Part shown: in pieces, positions 1 to 11,562 of the stretch
How the letters are laid out: each line of letters begins with the position of its first letter
Position numbering within the stretch: the stretch's first letter is position 1
NCBI GenBank assembly: GCA_934725305.1
Contig: CAKVBA010000065.1
Span: 1-13,067 of the forward strand
Length of the DNA: 13,067 nucleotides
From: an uncultured Parabacteroides sp.
GTDB lineage: Bacteria; Bacteroidota; Bacteroidia; Bacteroidales; Tannerellaceae
Direction: 5' to 3'
Position numbers and translations under genes: made by a program
The notes under the pieces: generated by a model
Told to the model about the DNA's origin: nothing
Databases searched by the model: none
The model's input: the letters and a program-made list of their open reading frames with translations, nothing else

Positions 1-137
1 TTAAATATCAAGGATTTAGGATAAACTTCACGTGAAAAAATACTGTTTTTTTCTTTGCAGCGTTGAAGTTGGGCTAACGACTGGAGCGAATTCCCAAAGT
101 AACGAAACAGGCAGCAATCATAATGCGGCTTAAAATA
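1..137. other. Gene-free region downstream of the rpoC terminator
   Basis: I see no supportable gene here. On the minus strand the longest ATG-started reading (from 121) runs only 15 codons before a stop at 74-76. On the plus strand all three frames reach a stop by position 35, so the left edge could hold only the last few codons of a convergent gene. The stretch contains a 10-base perfect palindrome at 27-36 (TTCACGTGAA) and an A-run/T-run inverted repeat (34-40 with 47-53). The second could form a weak AT-only stem on either strand. Confidence 0.6.
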
Positions 138-172
138 GAAAAGGGCTGCATCGAATCCGATCAGCCCCTTTC
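138..172 (-). terminator. Rho-independent terminator after rpoC
   Basis: Reading the minus strand, GGGCTG-ATCG (from 167 down to 158) pairs with CGAT-CAGCCC (from 153 down to 143). There is one bulged base at 149 and a GATT loop (154-157). A G-U pair and three A-U pairs extend the stem outward. The stem is followed at once by TTTTCTATTTT. It begins about 21 bases after the rpoC stop codon. A GC-rich stem, a four-base loop and a T-run are the classic signs of an intrinsic terminator, so the rpoBC transcript probably ends here. Confidence 0.88.
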
Positions 173-193
173 AATATCAATTAACGAAATAAA

Positions 194-4486
<4,293 letters not shown>

Positions 4487-4517
4487 ATTTAATATTTATA
4501 AAGAGTTATCAATAGAT

Positions 4518-4548
4518 AAAGTAGGCGGGGATTTCACCCTCCTACTTT
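4518..4548 (-). promoter_or_regulatory. Intercistronic hairpin between rpoB and rpoC
   Basis: AAAGTAGG (4518-4525) is perfectly complementary to CCTACTTT (4541-4548). After one mismatch, GGG (4527-4529) pairs with CCC (4537-4539), leaving a seven-base loop. On the transcribed strand the stem is followed by ATCTATTG, not a T-run, so it does not look like an intrinsic terminator. It starts 14 bases after the rpoB stop codon and ends 31 bases before the rpoC start. An RNA processing or stability element, or a pause, is a plausible role, but this is inferred from structure alone. Confidence 0.55.
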
Positions 4549-4562
4549 GTATTGTTATTGAA

Positions 4563-7500
4563 TTAATCCAAAGTGAAGCTCAAGCCAAGACCTCTTAGTT
4601 CATGTAATAATACATTCAAAGATTCAGGGATACCCGGCTGTGGCATAGGATCACCCTTGACAATAGCTTCGTAAGCTTTTGAACGTCCTACAACATCATC
4701 TGACTTGATTGTAAGAATTTCCTGCAAAACATGAGAAGCACCAAAAGCCTCCAAGGCCCAAACCTCCATCTCTCCAAAACGCTGACCACCAAACTGAGCT
4801 TTACCACCAAGAGGCTGCTGTGTTATCAGTGAGTAAGGACCGATAGAACGGGCATGCATCTTATCATCGACCATGTGACCCAACTTCAAGAAGTATGTCA
4901 CACCCACTGTTGCTGGCTGGTCGAAACGCTCACCAGTACCACCATCGTAGAGATAGCTCTTACCATAACGCGGAATACCGGCCTTGTCTGTCCACTCGTT
5001 CAAATCATCCAATGTGGCACCATCGAAAATAGGAGTAGCAAACTTAACGTCCAATGAACGTCCGGCCCATCCTAATACGGCTTCGAAAATCTGTCCCAAG
5101 TTCATACGAGAAGGCACACCCAGCGGATTCAAGCAAATATCAACCGGTGTTCCATCTGCCAAGAACGGCATATCCTCCTGACGAACGATCTTAGAAACAA
5201 TACCCTTATTACCGTGACGTCCGGCCATCTTGTCACCCACTTGAATCTTACGTTTCTTAGCCAGATAAACTTTAGCCATCTGAACGATGCCAGTAGGCAG
5301 TTCATCACCGATCGTAAGATCAAATTTCTTTCTGCGCAACTCTGCATCCAACTCTTTGTATTTCTTCAGGTAGTTTACAATCACCTGATTGATCAATTCG
5401 TTCTTAGCAGCATCTGCAGTCCACTTGCTGACCTGGATAGCGTTGTAATCCAACTCTTCCAACACGCGACGAGTAAACTTAGCACCCTTCGCAATGATTT
5501 CAGCATTCATATAGTCTTTGACACCCTGAGAAACCTTGCCATCTGTCAAAACCATCAGTTTGTCGATCAGCAAGTTCTTCAAAGAGGCCATTTTCTCTTC
5601 ATACTCTTCGTCCAACTTCGGCAAAATAGCCTTGTCTGCCAATCTTGACTTACGTTTCTTTATTGCCTTAGAGAACAAAGCTGTCTCAATCACAACTCCA
5701 CGCAATGACGGAGTTGCCTTCAAAGAGGCATCCTTAACATCACCGGCCTTGTCACCAAAGATTGCACGAAGCAATTTCTCTTCAGGAGAAGGATCAGATT
5801 CACCCTTAGGTGTAATCTTACCGATAAGGATATCTCCCGGTTCAATACGAGCTCCCACGCGAACAATACCTCTTTCGTCCAAATCCTTTGTAGCATCCTC
5901 GCTCACATTAGGAATGTCAGAAGTAAGTTCTTCCATACCACGTTTAGTTTCGCGGACTTCCAAAATATATTCATCCACATGAACAGATGTAAAGAAGTCT
6001 TCACGAACCATACGTTCGTTCAACACGATAGCATCCTCGTAGTTGTAACCCTTCCAAGGCATGTATGCCACCTTCACGTTTCTACCCAAAGCCAATTCAC
6101 CATTCTGAGTAGAATATCCTTCAGTTAGAATATCACCGGCCTTCACACGCTGACCGCGGTGGCAGATCGGCTTCAAATCGACTGTAGTAGACTGGTTGGT
6201 CTTACGCCATTTCGGGATATTATATGTCTTAACAGAATCTTCAAAGCTTACAAACTCTTCGTCCTCTGTACGATCATATTTAATCTTAATACAAGTAGCA
6301 TCAACAAATACAACCTCTCCTTCGCGCTCAGCCATAATCTGAGTACGAGAATCACGGGCAACCTGTGCTTCGATCCCTGTACCCACAATCGGAGCATCCG
6401 TACGCAACAAAGGAACTGCCTGGCGCATCATGTTTGATCCCATCAATGCACGGTTCGCGTCATCATGTTCCAAGAACGGAATCAAAGAGGCAGCGATAGA
6501 GGCAATCTGCTGCGGAGCAACGTCCATCAAGTCAACCTCAGAAGGCGGAACGACAGGGAAGTCTGCCTCAAAACGAGCCTTCACTTTATCGCGGATGAAA
6601 CGACCATTGTCATCCAAAGGAGCATTACCCTGAGCAATAGTCATCTCTTCTTCCTCTTCTGCAGTATAATACTGCAAACCGTTTTCACTGAAATCAACCT
6701 GACCGTCCGTAACCTTACGATACGGAGTAGCGATAAATCCTAAGTCATTGATCTTGGCATAAACGCAAAGAGAAGAAATCAAACCGATGTTCGGACCTTC
6801 AGGAGTCTCAATCGGACAAAGACGTCCATAATGAGTATAGTGTACGTCTCGCACCTCGAAACCGGCACGCTCTCTTGACAAACCGCCAGGACCAAGTGCA
6901 GACAAACGACGCTTATGTGTAATTTCTGCCAATGGATTAGTCTGGTCCATAAACTGAGACAAGGCATTTGTTCCAAAGAATGAATTAACGACAGAAGAGA
7001 TAGTCTTCGCGTTAATCAAATCAATCGGAGTAAACACCTCATTGTCGCGCACATTCATTCTTTCACGAACTGTACGAGACATACGAGCCAAACCAATACC
7101 AAATTGATTATATAATTGTTCACCAACAGTGCGGACACGTCGATTACTCAAGTGGTCAATATCATCGACAATAGCCTTAGAGTTGATCAATTCGATCAAG
7201 TATTTGATAATCTCGATGATATCTTCCTTTGTCAAGACTTTAATATCTTCACTTGTTGAAAGACCTAATTTCTTGTTAATTCTATAACGTCCGACTTCAC
7301 CTAAGTCATAACGCTTTTCAGAGAAGAACAAATTAGTAATAACCTCACGAGCACTTGCTTCATCGGCAGGTTCTGCATTTCTCAACTGACGATAAATATA
7401 CAAAACAGCCTCTTTCTCTGAGTTGCTCGGGTCTTTCTGCAACGTGTTGTAAATAATTGCATAGTCTGTCAAGTTCTGGTCTTCACGGTGTAACAACACA

Positions 7501-8375
7501 TTCTGTGTACCTGAATCCAAGATAGCGTCAATATTATCACTATCCAAAACAGATTCACGGTCAATAATCACATCGTTACGTTCAATAGAAACAACTTCAC
7601 CTGTATCTTCATCAACAAAGTCTTCTACCCATGTCTTCAAAACACGAGCAGCCAACTTGCGTCCGATCAACTTCTTCAAGTTAGCTTTAGTTACCTTAAC
7701 CTCTTCTGCAAGATTAAAGATTTCAAGAATATCTTTATCACTTTCAAAACCGATGGCACGCAAAAGAGTGGTAACAGGTAATTTCTTTTTACGGTCGATA
7801 TAAGCATACATCACATTATTGATGTCTGTTGCAAATTCGATCCATGAGCCTTTAAACGGGATAATACGAGCAGAATACAATTTAGTACCGTTCGCATGAG
7901 TACTCTGTCCAAAGAAGACACCAGGAGAACGATGTAACTGTGACACCACAACACGTTCAGCACCATTGATAACAAAAGTACCCCGCTCAGTCATATAAGG
8001 AATCGGTCCAAGATAAACATCCTGGATAACCGTATCGAAATCTTCATGATCAGGATCTGTACAATACAGTTTTAACTTTGCTTTTAACGGTACACTATAG
8101 GTTAATCCACGTGCAATACACTCATCAATAGAGTAACGAGGTGGATCTATATAGTAATCTAAGAACTCCAACACAAAGTTGTTGCGTGTATCAGCAATAG
8201 GGAAATTCTCTGCAAATACTTTATACAACCCCTCCTTTTTTCTCTTTTCAGGAGGTGTGTCAAGTTGAAGAAAGTCTTGAAACGACTTCAATTGTACTTC
8301 GAGGAAATCCGGATAAGGGAATGGATTCTTAATCGAAGCAAAATTAACTCTCTGGTTTTCAGCTGTTGAAGACAT
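4563..8375 (-). CDS. rpoB: DNA-directed RNA polymerase subunit beta
   Basis: This is the second-largest RNA polymerase subunit. It contributes catalytic lysines and the rifampicin pocket. It has 1270 residues (E. coli 1342). The rifampicin region is at about residues 473-494: [16 protein letters not shown] then LSALGPGGL. It carries Gln474, Asp477, His487 and Ser492, the equivalents of E. coli 513, 516, 526 and 531, all in the sensitive state. The motif [12 protein letters not shown] holds Lys1049 and Lys1057, matching E. coli Lys1065 and Lys1073. The C-terminal part, from [18 protein letters not shown] to the HELRGLGL tail, binds beta' and DNA and is complete. The start at 8375 gives the expected [13 protein letters not shown]-terminus, and no Shine-Dalgarno sequence precedes it. 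It follows rplL across a 110-base gap that holds a strong hairpin and T-run, and it precedes rpoC. No frameshift or missing motif is seen. Confidence 0.99.
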   Translation of the reverse strand: MSSTAENQRVNFASIKNPFPYPDFLEVQLKSFQDFLQLDTPPEKRKKEGLYKVFAENFPIADTRNNFVLEFLDYYIDPPRYSIDECIARGLTYSVPLKAKLKLYCTDPDHEDFDTVIQDVYLGPIPYMTERGTFVINGAERVVVSQLHRSPGVFFGQSTHANGTKLYSARIIPFKGSWIEFATDINNVMYAYIDRKKKLPVTTLLRAIGFESDKDILEIFNLAEEVKVTKANLKKLIGRKLAARVLKTWVEDFVDEDTGEVVSIERNDVIIDRESVLDSDNIDAILDSGTQNVLLHREDQNLTDYAIIYNTLQKDPSNSEKEAVLYIYRQLRNAEPADEASAREVITNLFFSEKRYDLGEVGRYRINKKLGLSTSEDIKVLTKEDIIEIIKYLIELINSKAIVDDIDHLSNRRVRTVGEQLYNQFGIGLARMSRTVRERMNVRDNEVFTPIDLINAKTISSVVNSFFGTNALSQFMDQTNPLAEITHKRRLSALGPGGLSRERAGFEVRDVHYTHYGRLCPIETPEGPNIGLISSLCVYAKINDLGFIATPYRKVTDGQVDFSENGLQYYTAEEEEEMTIAQGNAPLDDNGRFIRDKVKARFEADFPVVPPSEVDLMDVAPQQIASIAASLIPFLEHDDANRALMGSNMMRQAVPLLRTDAPIVGTGIEAQVARDSRTQIMAEREGEVVFVDATCIKIKYDRTEDEEFVSFEDSVKTYNIPKWRKTNQSTTVDLKPICHRGQRVKAGDILTEGYSTQNGELALGRNVKVAYMPWKGYNYEDAIVLNERMVREDFFTSVHVDEYILEVRETKRGMEELTSDIPNVSEDATKDLDERGIVRVGARIEPGDILIGKITPKGESDPSPEEKLLRAIFGDKAGDVKDASLKATPSLRGVVIETALFSKAIKKRKSRLADKAILPKLDEEYEEKMASLKNLLIDKLMVLTDGKVSQGVKDYMNAEIIAKGAKFTRRVLEELDYNAIQVSKWTADAAKNELINQVIVNYLKKYKELDAELRRKKFDLTIGDELPTGIVQMAKVYLAKKRKIQVGDKMAGRHGNKGIVSKIVRQEDMPFLADGTPVDICLNPLGVPSRMNLGQIFEAVLGWAGRSLDVKFATPIFDGATLDDLNEWTDKAGIPRYGKSYLYDGGTGERFDQPATVGVTYFLKLGHMVDDKMHARSIGPYSLITQQPLGGKAQFGGQRFGEMEVWALEAFGASHVLQEILTIKSDDVVGRSKAYEAIVKGDPMPQPGIPESLNVLLHELRGLGLSFTLD

Positions 8376-8410
8376 CTAGTAAGGTATTTATTGAACTTAT
8401 TGAAATTATA

Positions 8411-8454
8411 GACACAAAAAGGTTAAGAGTCTTCATCTATGGAGACTCTTAACC
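8411..8454 (-). terminator. Attenuator-like hairpin and T-run between rplL and rpoB
   Basis: GGTTAAGAGTCT (8421-8432) and AGACTCTTAACC (8443-8454) form a perfect 12-base-pair stem with a ten-base loop. On the minus strand the stem is followed by TTTTTGTGTC (8411-8420), which fits an intrinsic terminator. No candidate promoter for rpoB was found after it, so partial read-through (attenuation) is more likely than a full stop. E. coli has a known attenuator in the same rplL-rpoB gap. A small second hairpin (8460-8464 with 8473-8477) lies between the rplL stop codon and this one. Confidence 0.82.
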
Positions 8455-8485
8455 AACTCACCTGATTAGCACCAGGTTACAAATA

Positions 8486-8863
8486 CTATTTAAGCTCAAT
8501 TTCAGCGCCAGCTTCTTCCAATGCTTTCTTCAATGCTTCAGCATCTTCTTTTGAAACACCTTCTTTAACTGTGCTAGGAGCTGCATCTACGATATCCTTA
8601 GCTTCCTTCAAACCAAGACCGCAGTTTTCCTTAACAGCCTTAACAACCTGCAATTTTGCAGAGCCAGCTGATTTCAAAACTACGTCAAATGAAGTCTTTT
8701 CTTCTGCAGCAGCAGCAGCGCCACCAGCAGCAGGACCTGCAACAGCAACAGCTGCAGCAGCAGGTTCGATACCATATTCTTCTTTCAAGATAGTAGCCAG
8801 TTCGCTAACTTCTTTAACGGTCAAGTTTACTAATTGTTCTGCAAAAGCTTTCAAATCTGCCAT
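8486..8863 (-). CDS. rplL: 50S ribosomal protein L7/L12
   Basis: This is the flexible stalk protein of the large ribosomal subunit. Dimers bind the L10 tail and recruit EF-Tu, EF-G, IF2 and release factors. It has 125 residues (E. coli 121). Residues 1-34 are the dimerising N-terminal domain. Residues 35-53 are an Ala/Gly/Pro-rich hinge. Residues 56-125 are the factor-binding C-terminal domain, with the [11 protein letters not shown] helix at 82-92. Cys81 sits just before that helix. The hinge is coded mostly by GCT and GCA repeats, giving a triplet-rich tract at about 8705-8763. The gene follows rplJ by 45 AT-rich bases and is followed by the attenuator-like hairpin before rpoB. A long open frame on the opposite strand is a shadow of the alanine-rich coding. 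Confidence 0.99.
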   Translation of the reverse strand: MADLKAFAEQLVNLTVKEVSELATILKEEYGIEPAAAAVAVAGPAAGGAAAAAEEKTSFDVVLKSAGSAKLQVVKAVKENCGLGLKEAKDIVDAAPSTVKEGVSKEDAEALKKALEEAGAEIELK

Positions 8864-8908
8864 TTTTGTATGTATTAAATTTATTATCGAAAAAATTATA
8901 TTAAAAAA

Positions 8909-9433
8909 TTATCTTTCTTCCAAAGTCTTCAACAAACCATGGATAGTTTGTCCTGACGACTGAAGAGCAGAAAGTACGTTCTTCGCCGGAGATTCCAACA
9001 ATGCAATAACATCGGCAATAAGTTCGTTTTTGCTCTTTATGCTTACCAAAGCTTCCAAGTTTTCAGCTCCAATATAGAAGCTTTCCTGAACATAAGCAGC
9101 TTTCAACTGAGGCTTACCTTCACCCTTAGTATCCTTGGTAAAATCCTTGATCAGACGAGCAGGAGCATTAGCCACCTGTGAGAACATCACAGCTGTATTG
9201 CCCTTCATTGCAACATGCAGAGGAGAAAAATCACCTTCTACATTTTCCAGTGCTTTCTTAAGCAAGCTATTTTTTACAACGACCAACTTAACGTCCTGCT
9301 TAAAACATTCTCTTCTCAATTTACTTGTCTTCTCAGCATCCAATGCTTCGATGTCAGTCAAATAGAAGTTAGGAAATGTCTTTACAGTTTCGGTCAGTTG
9401 ACCAATAATAGCACCTTTATCTTCCTTTCTCAT
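8909..9433 (-). CDS. rplJ: 50S ribosomal protein L10
   Basis: This is the stalk base protein. Its N-terminal domain binds 23S rRNA next to L11, and its C-terminal helix carries the L7/L12 dimers. It has 174 residues (E. coli 165). The N-terminus (MRKEDKGAIIGQLTETVK) and the LRRECFKQDVKLVVVKNSLLKKAL segment are typical of the family. The C-terminal part, about 140-174, is predicted helical and ends in LLKTLEER. The ATG at 9433 lies 14 bases after the rplA stop codon. No Shine-Dalgarno sequence is present. The short gap leaves no room for the long L10-binding leader found upstream of rplJ in E. coli. The gene order rplK-rplA-rplJ-rplL is the standard one. Confidence 0.98.
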   Translation of the reverse strand: MRKEDKGAIIGQLTETVKTFPNFYLTDIEALDAEKTSKLRRECFKQDVKLVVVKNSLLKKALENVEGDFSPLHVAMKGNTAVMFSQVANAPARLIKDFTKDTKGEGKPQLKAAYVQESFYIGAENLEALVSIKSKNELIADVIALLESPAKNVLSALQSSGQTIHGLLKTLEER

Positions 9434-9447
9434 TGTTCAATTGTTTT

Positions 9448-10146
9448 TTAATTCTCCTCAACTGATTTGGGGTCAATTTTAATACCCGCGCTCATTGTAC
9501 TTGAAAGATAAATGCTCTTGATATATGTACCTTTAGCTGCTGACGGTTTCAACTTCAACAAAGTCTGGATGAATTCTCTAGCATTCTCACGAATCTGATC
9601 TGCATTGAAAGAAACCTTTCCGATAGATGTGTGAACAATACCAGTCTTGTCAACCTTAAAGTCAATCTTACCCTGCTTGATTTCTTTCACAGCGTTACCA
9701 ATTTCGTTAGTAACAGTACCGCTCTTTGGGTTAGGCATCAAGCCACGAGGACCTAATACACGACCTAAAGCACCGATCTTACCCATGATAGAAGGCATAG
9801 TAATGATGACATCAACATCTGTCCAACCGCCTTTAATCTTTTCAATATATTCTTCTAATCCTACATAGTCAGCTCCTGCAGCAGTAGCTTCAGCTTCCTT
9901 ATCCGGAGTACATAATGCGAGAACCCTAACCTGCTTTCCTGTTCCATGAGGCAGAGATACAACACCTCTAACCATTTGATTAGCTTTACGAGGGTCAACA
10001 CCTAAACGGACATCAACATCAACTGAAGCATCAAATTTAGTAGTAGTAATTTCCTTTACCAATGCTGAAGCTTCTTTCAATGTGTATGCTTTCCCAGCTT
10101 CAATCTTGCCCAAAGCCAACTTTTGATTTTTTGTAAGTTTACTCAT
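9448..10146 (-). CDS. rplA: 50S ribosomal protein L1
   Basis: This is the two-domain protein of the mobile L1 arm, which helps release deacylated tRNA from the E site. In many bacteria it also represses its own operon by binding mRNA. It has 232 residues (E. coli 234). The family signature lies at 131-145 ([15 protein letters not shown]), preceded by GKIGALGRV. Domain I is split between the two ends of the chain, and domain II occupies about residues 68-160. The start at 10146 is 15 bases after the rplK stop codon, which suggests a single transcript with rplK. No Shine-Dalgarno sequence is seen. The C-terminus ends normally, with the IDPKSVEEN tail. Confidence 0.99.
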   Translation of the reverse strand: MSKLTKNQKLALGKIEAGKAYTLKEASALVKEITTTKFDASVDVDVRLGVDPRKANQMVRGVVSLPHGTGKQVRVLALCTPDKEAEATAAGADYVGLEEYIEKIKGGWTDVDVIITMPSIMGKIGALGRVLGPRGLMPNPKSGTVTNEIGNAVKEIKQGKIDFKVDKTGIVHTSIGKVSFNADQIRENAREFIQTLLKLKPSAAKGTYIKSIYLSSTMSAGIKIDPKSVEEN

Positions 10147-10161
10147 CTCAATTGAAGTTTA

Positions 10162-10605
10162 TTAATTATTACCTGGGAATGTCCCTTTAACAGTGATACC
10201 CATACTTCTAGCTGTTCCAGCAACCATTTTCATGGCTGATTCAACAGTAAAACAGTTTAAATCGACCAATTTGTCTTCTGCAATAGTTTTCACCTGATCC
10301 CAAGAAATTTCTGCAACTTTCTTACGATTCGGCTCTGCAGAACCACTCTTTTGTTTTGTAGCTTCCAACAACTGAATTGCTACAGGAGGGGTTTTAACGA
10401 CAAAGTCGAAAGACTTATCGACATAGTAAGTAATTACAACAGGTAATATCTTACCAGCCTTGTCTTGGGTCTTGGCATTAAATTGCTTGCAAAACTCCAT
10501 AATATTAATACCCTTAGAACCCAATGCAGGTCCTACTGGGGGAGAAGGGTTTGCTGCTCCTCCTTTAATCTGCAATTTGATTTGTCCAGCAACTTCTTTA
10601 GCCAT
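10162..10605 (-). CDS. rplK: 50S ribosomal protein L11
   Basis: This protein sits at the GTPase-associated centre of the 50S subunit. Its C-terminal domain binds 23S rRNA, and its N-terminal domain contacts translation factors. It is also the target region for thiostrepton and is needed for RelA activation in E. coli. It has 147 residues (E. coli 142). The N-terminal motif [11 protein letters not shown] is at 19-29, with Pro22 and Pro23 intact. The linker is near residue 72. The C-terminal domain (about 75-140) includes the AGTARSMGI segment. The gene follows nusG by 69 bases, the longest gap in the secE-to-rplL stretch. That gap carries a possible promoter element and a small hairpin. No Shine-Dalgarno sequence precedes the ATG. 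Confidence 0.99.
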   Translation of the reverse strand: MAKEVAGQIKLQIKGGAANPSPPVGPALGSKGINIMEFCKQFNAKTQDKAGKILPVVITYYVDKSFDFVVKTPPVAIQLLEATKQKSGSAEPNRKKVAEISWDQVKTIAEDKLVDLNCFTVESAMKMVAGTARSMGITVKGTFPGNN

Positions 10606-10642
10606 TGTTTCTAAAATTTAGATATATAACACCAAATAATCA

Positions 10643-10662
10643 GAAGAAAGATCATACTCTTC
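10643..10662 (-). promoter_or_regulatory. Small hairpin in the rplK leader
   Basis: On the minus strand GAAGA (10662-10658) can pair with TCTTC (10647-10643) around a ten-base loop that contains TATGATC. The stem is only five pairs, with a possible sixth G-U pair. It lies in the nusG-rplK gap, where E. coli has its L1-binding control site. I cannot show that it matches the L1 target, so a regulatory role is a guess. Confidence 0.25.
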
Positions 10663-10666
10663 GTAA

Positions 10667-10674
10667 CAAAAGTA
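10667..10674 (-). promoter_or_regulatory. Possible Bacteroidales -7 element ahead of rplK
   Basis: The minus strand reads TACTTTTG here, an exact match to the Bacteroides -7 consensus TAnnTTTG. It adjoins the nusG stop codon and lies about 60 bases before the rplK start. I find no convincing TTTG -33 element at the usual spacing: the nearest TTG-type sites are too close or too far. It could therefore be a weak internal promoter for rplKAJL or a chance match. Confidence 0.28.
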
Positions 10675-11217
10675 TTACTCTTTCTCAACTTGCATATAAC
10701 CCAACTCAAGTGGCGTTTTACGTCCGAAGACTTTAACCATCACTTTAAGTTTCTTTTTCTCGGCATTGACCTCTTCAATCAAACCAGTGAAACCACTGAA
10801 AGGACCGAAGTTGATTTTGACATTCTCACCGACATAGAACTGAATATCCAAATCTTCCTGCTGTTCCTGCAGCTCATCAACCGTACCCAAGATACGACTA
10901 ACTTCTGAAGGACGCAAAGGGACAGGATTATCAGATCCACCTAAAAACCCTATCACATTAGGAATGTTTCTCAATCTGTGAGCAACCTCGCCTACCAAAG
11001 CGGCTTCTACCAAAACATAACCCGGCAAATAAGCTCTTTCTTTCATGATCTTCTTGCCATTACGAATCGTAAAAGTTTTTTCAGTAGGAATCAACACTTG
11101 TGCTACGTATTCCCCGAGATCTGTATTCTTCATCTCAGCTTCCAGATATTCTTTAGCCTTATTCTCCTTACCACTAATGGCACGAAGAACATAAAATTTT
11201 TTTGGGATATCAGACAT
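10675..11217 (-). CDS. nusG: Transcription termination/antitermination factor NusG
   Basis: This is a general elongation factor. Its N-terminal domain binds RNA polymerase across the cleft, and its KOW domain can contact Rho or ribosomal protein S10. It has 180 residues (E. coli 181). The NGN domain is about residues 6-112, beginning KKFYVLRAISGKE and including RAYLPGYVLVEA (61-72). The KOW domain is about 127-180, with VGENVKINFGPFSGFTG at 129-145. The length and sequence fit the housekeeping NusG, not a specialised paralogue such as those in capsule loci. The start at 11217 lies 12 bases after the secE stop codon, so the two are almost certainly co-transcribed. AGAAGG sits just before the ATG but is too close to act as a Shine-Dalgarno sequence. 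Confidence 0.98.
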   Translation of the reverse strand: MSDIPKKFYVLRAISGKENKAKEYLEAEMKNTDLGEYVAQVLIPTEKTFTIRNGKKIMKERAYLPGYVLVEAALVGEVAHRLRNIPNVIGFLGGSDNPVPLRPSEVSRILGTVDELQEQQEDLDIQFYVGENVKINFGPFSGFTGLIEEVNAEKKKLKVMVKVFGRKTPLELGYMQVEKE

Positions 11218-11229
11218 ACCTTCTACTGA

Positions 11230-11424
11230 TTAAAATATTTTCTCGTAAACGAAACGCATCACACCTTCAAAACCCAAATCAATAACAAAAATCAATGCTG
11301 CAATCATAAGGGAAGCAATCATAACAACCACAGCACTATTGGAGAGTTCTGCTCTTGAAGGCCAAGAAACTTTATAAACAAGTTCGTTATAAGATTCCTT
11401 TATATAATTAATTATCTTTTTCAT
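11230..11424 (-). CDS. secE: Preprotein translocase subunit SecE
   Basis: This is a small inner-membrane subunit of the SecYEG protein channel, which clamps the two halves of SecY. It has 64 residues with one transmembrane helix (about 31-51) after an amphipathic region holding the conserved KVSWPSR motif (18-24). This is the short, single-span form common outside gammaproteobacteria. I chose the ATG at 11424 because it gives the family N-terminus MKKIINYIKES. The open frame continues upstream to an ATG at 11472, but that start lies inside tRNA-Trp and its 16 extra residues are translated tRNA sequence. The 18 bases between tRNA-Trp and the start contain a 12-base palindrome. nusG follows after 12 bases. 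Confidence 0.95.
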   Translation of the reverse strand: MKKIINYIKESYNELVYKVSWPSRAELSNSAVVVMIASLMIAALIFVIDLGFEGVMRFVYEKIF

Positions 11425-11442
11425 CGAATCTATAGATTTTTG

Positions 11443-11515
11443 CACGGAACGAGAGGCTCGAACTCCCGACACCTGGTTTTGGAGACCAGTGCTCTACCAA
11501 CTGAGCTAGTTCCGT
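11443..11515 (-). tRNA. tRNA-Trp (anticodon CCA)
   Basis: A 73-base cloverleaf reads from 11515 to 11443. The acceptor stem is ACGGAAC/GTTCCGT. The D arm is GCTC-AGTTGGTA-GAGC. The anticodon stem CTGGT/ACCAG carries the loop CTCCAAA, giving anticodon CCA. The T arm is GGGAG-TTCGAGC-CTCTC. The discriminator base is G, as expected for bacterial tRNA-Trp. The 3' CCA is not encoded (CAA follows). It sits between tuf and secE, a position also used in Pseudomonas and several other bacteria. Confidence 0.97.
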
Positions 11516-11545
11516 AAAATAGCCAGCCTATAATAAGACTGGCTA
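11516..11545 (-). terminator. Hairpin with short T-run between tuf and tRNA-Trp
   Basis: TAGCCAG (11520-11526) and CTGGCTA (11539-11545) form a seven-pair stem with a 12-base loop. On the minus strand the stem is followed by TTTT, which runs straight into the first base of tRNA-Trp. It begins 17 bases after the tuf stop codon. It could be a weak terminator or attenuator for tuf, or a structure that helps free the tRNA 5' end by processing. The loop is large and the T-run short, so full termination is doubtful. Confidence 0.42.
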
Positions 11546-11562
11546 CCATTTATAAATTTGAA

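Noticed and set aside
74..121. Short minus-strand ORF starting with ATG at 121
   Set aside because: It has only 15 codons, no recognisable sequence, and lies just after a strong terminator.
4536..4543. AGGAGG on the minus strand upstream of rpoC
   Set aside because: It is about 50 bases from the rpoC start and buried in a hairpin stem, so it cannot act as a normal Shine-Dalgarno sequence.
5214..5982. Two overlapping plus-strand open frames inside rpoB (5214-5648 and 5536-5982)
   Set aside because: Both are antisense to conserved rpoB sequence and overlap each other in different frames. Neither resembles a known protein.
8571..8963. 130-residue plus-strand frame with an alanine-rich stretch, opposite rplL
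   Set aside because: The alanine-rich stretch arises from reading the rplL hinge repeats on the other strand. rplL is certain here.
11425..11472. N-terminal extension of SecE
   Set aside because: The extra codons fall in tRNA-Trp and its trailer, and the family N-terminus begins at 11424.
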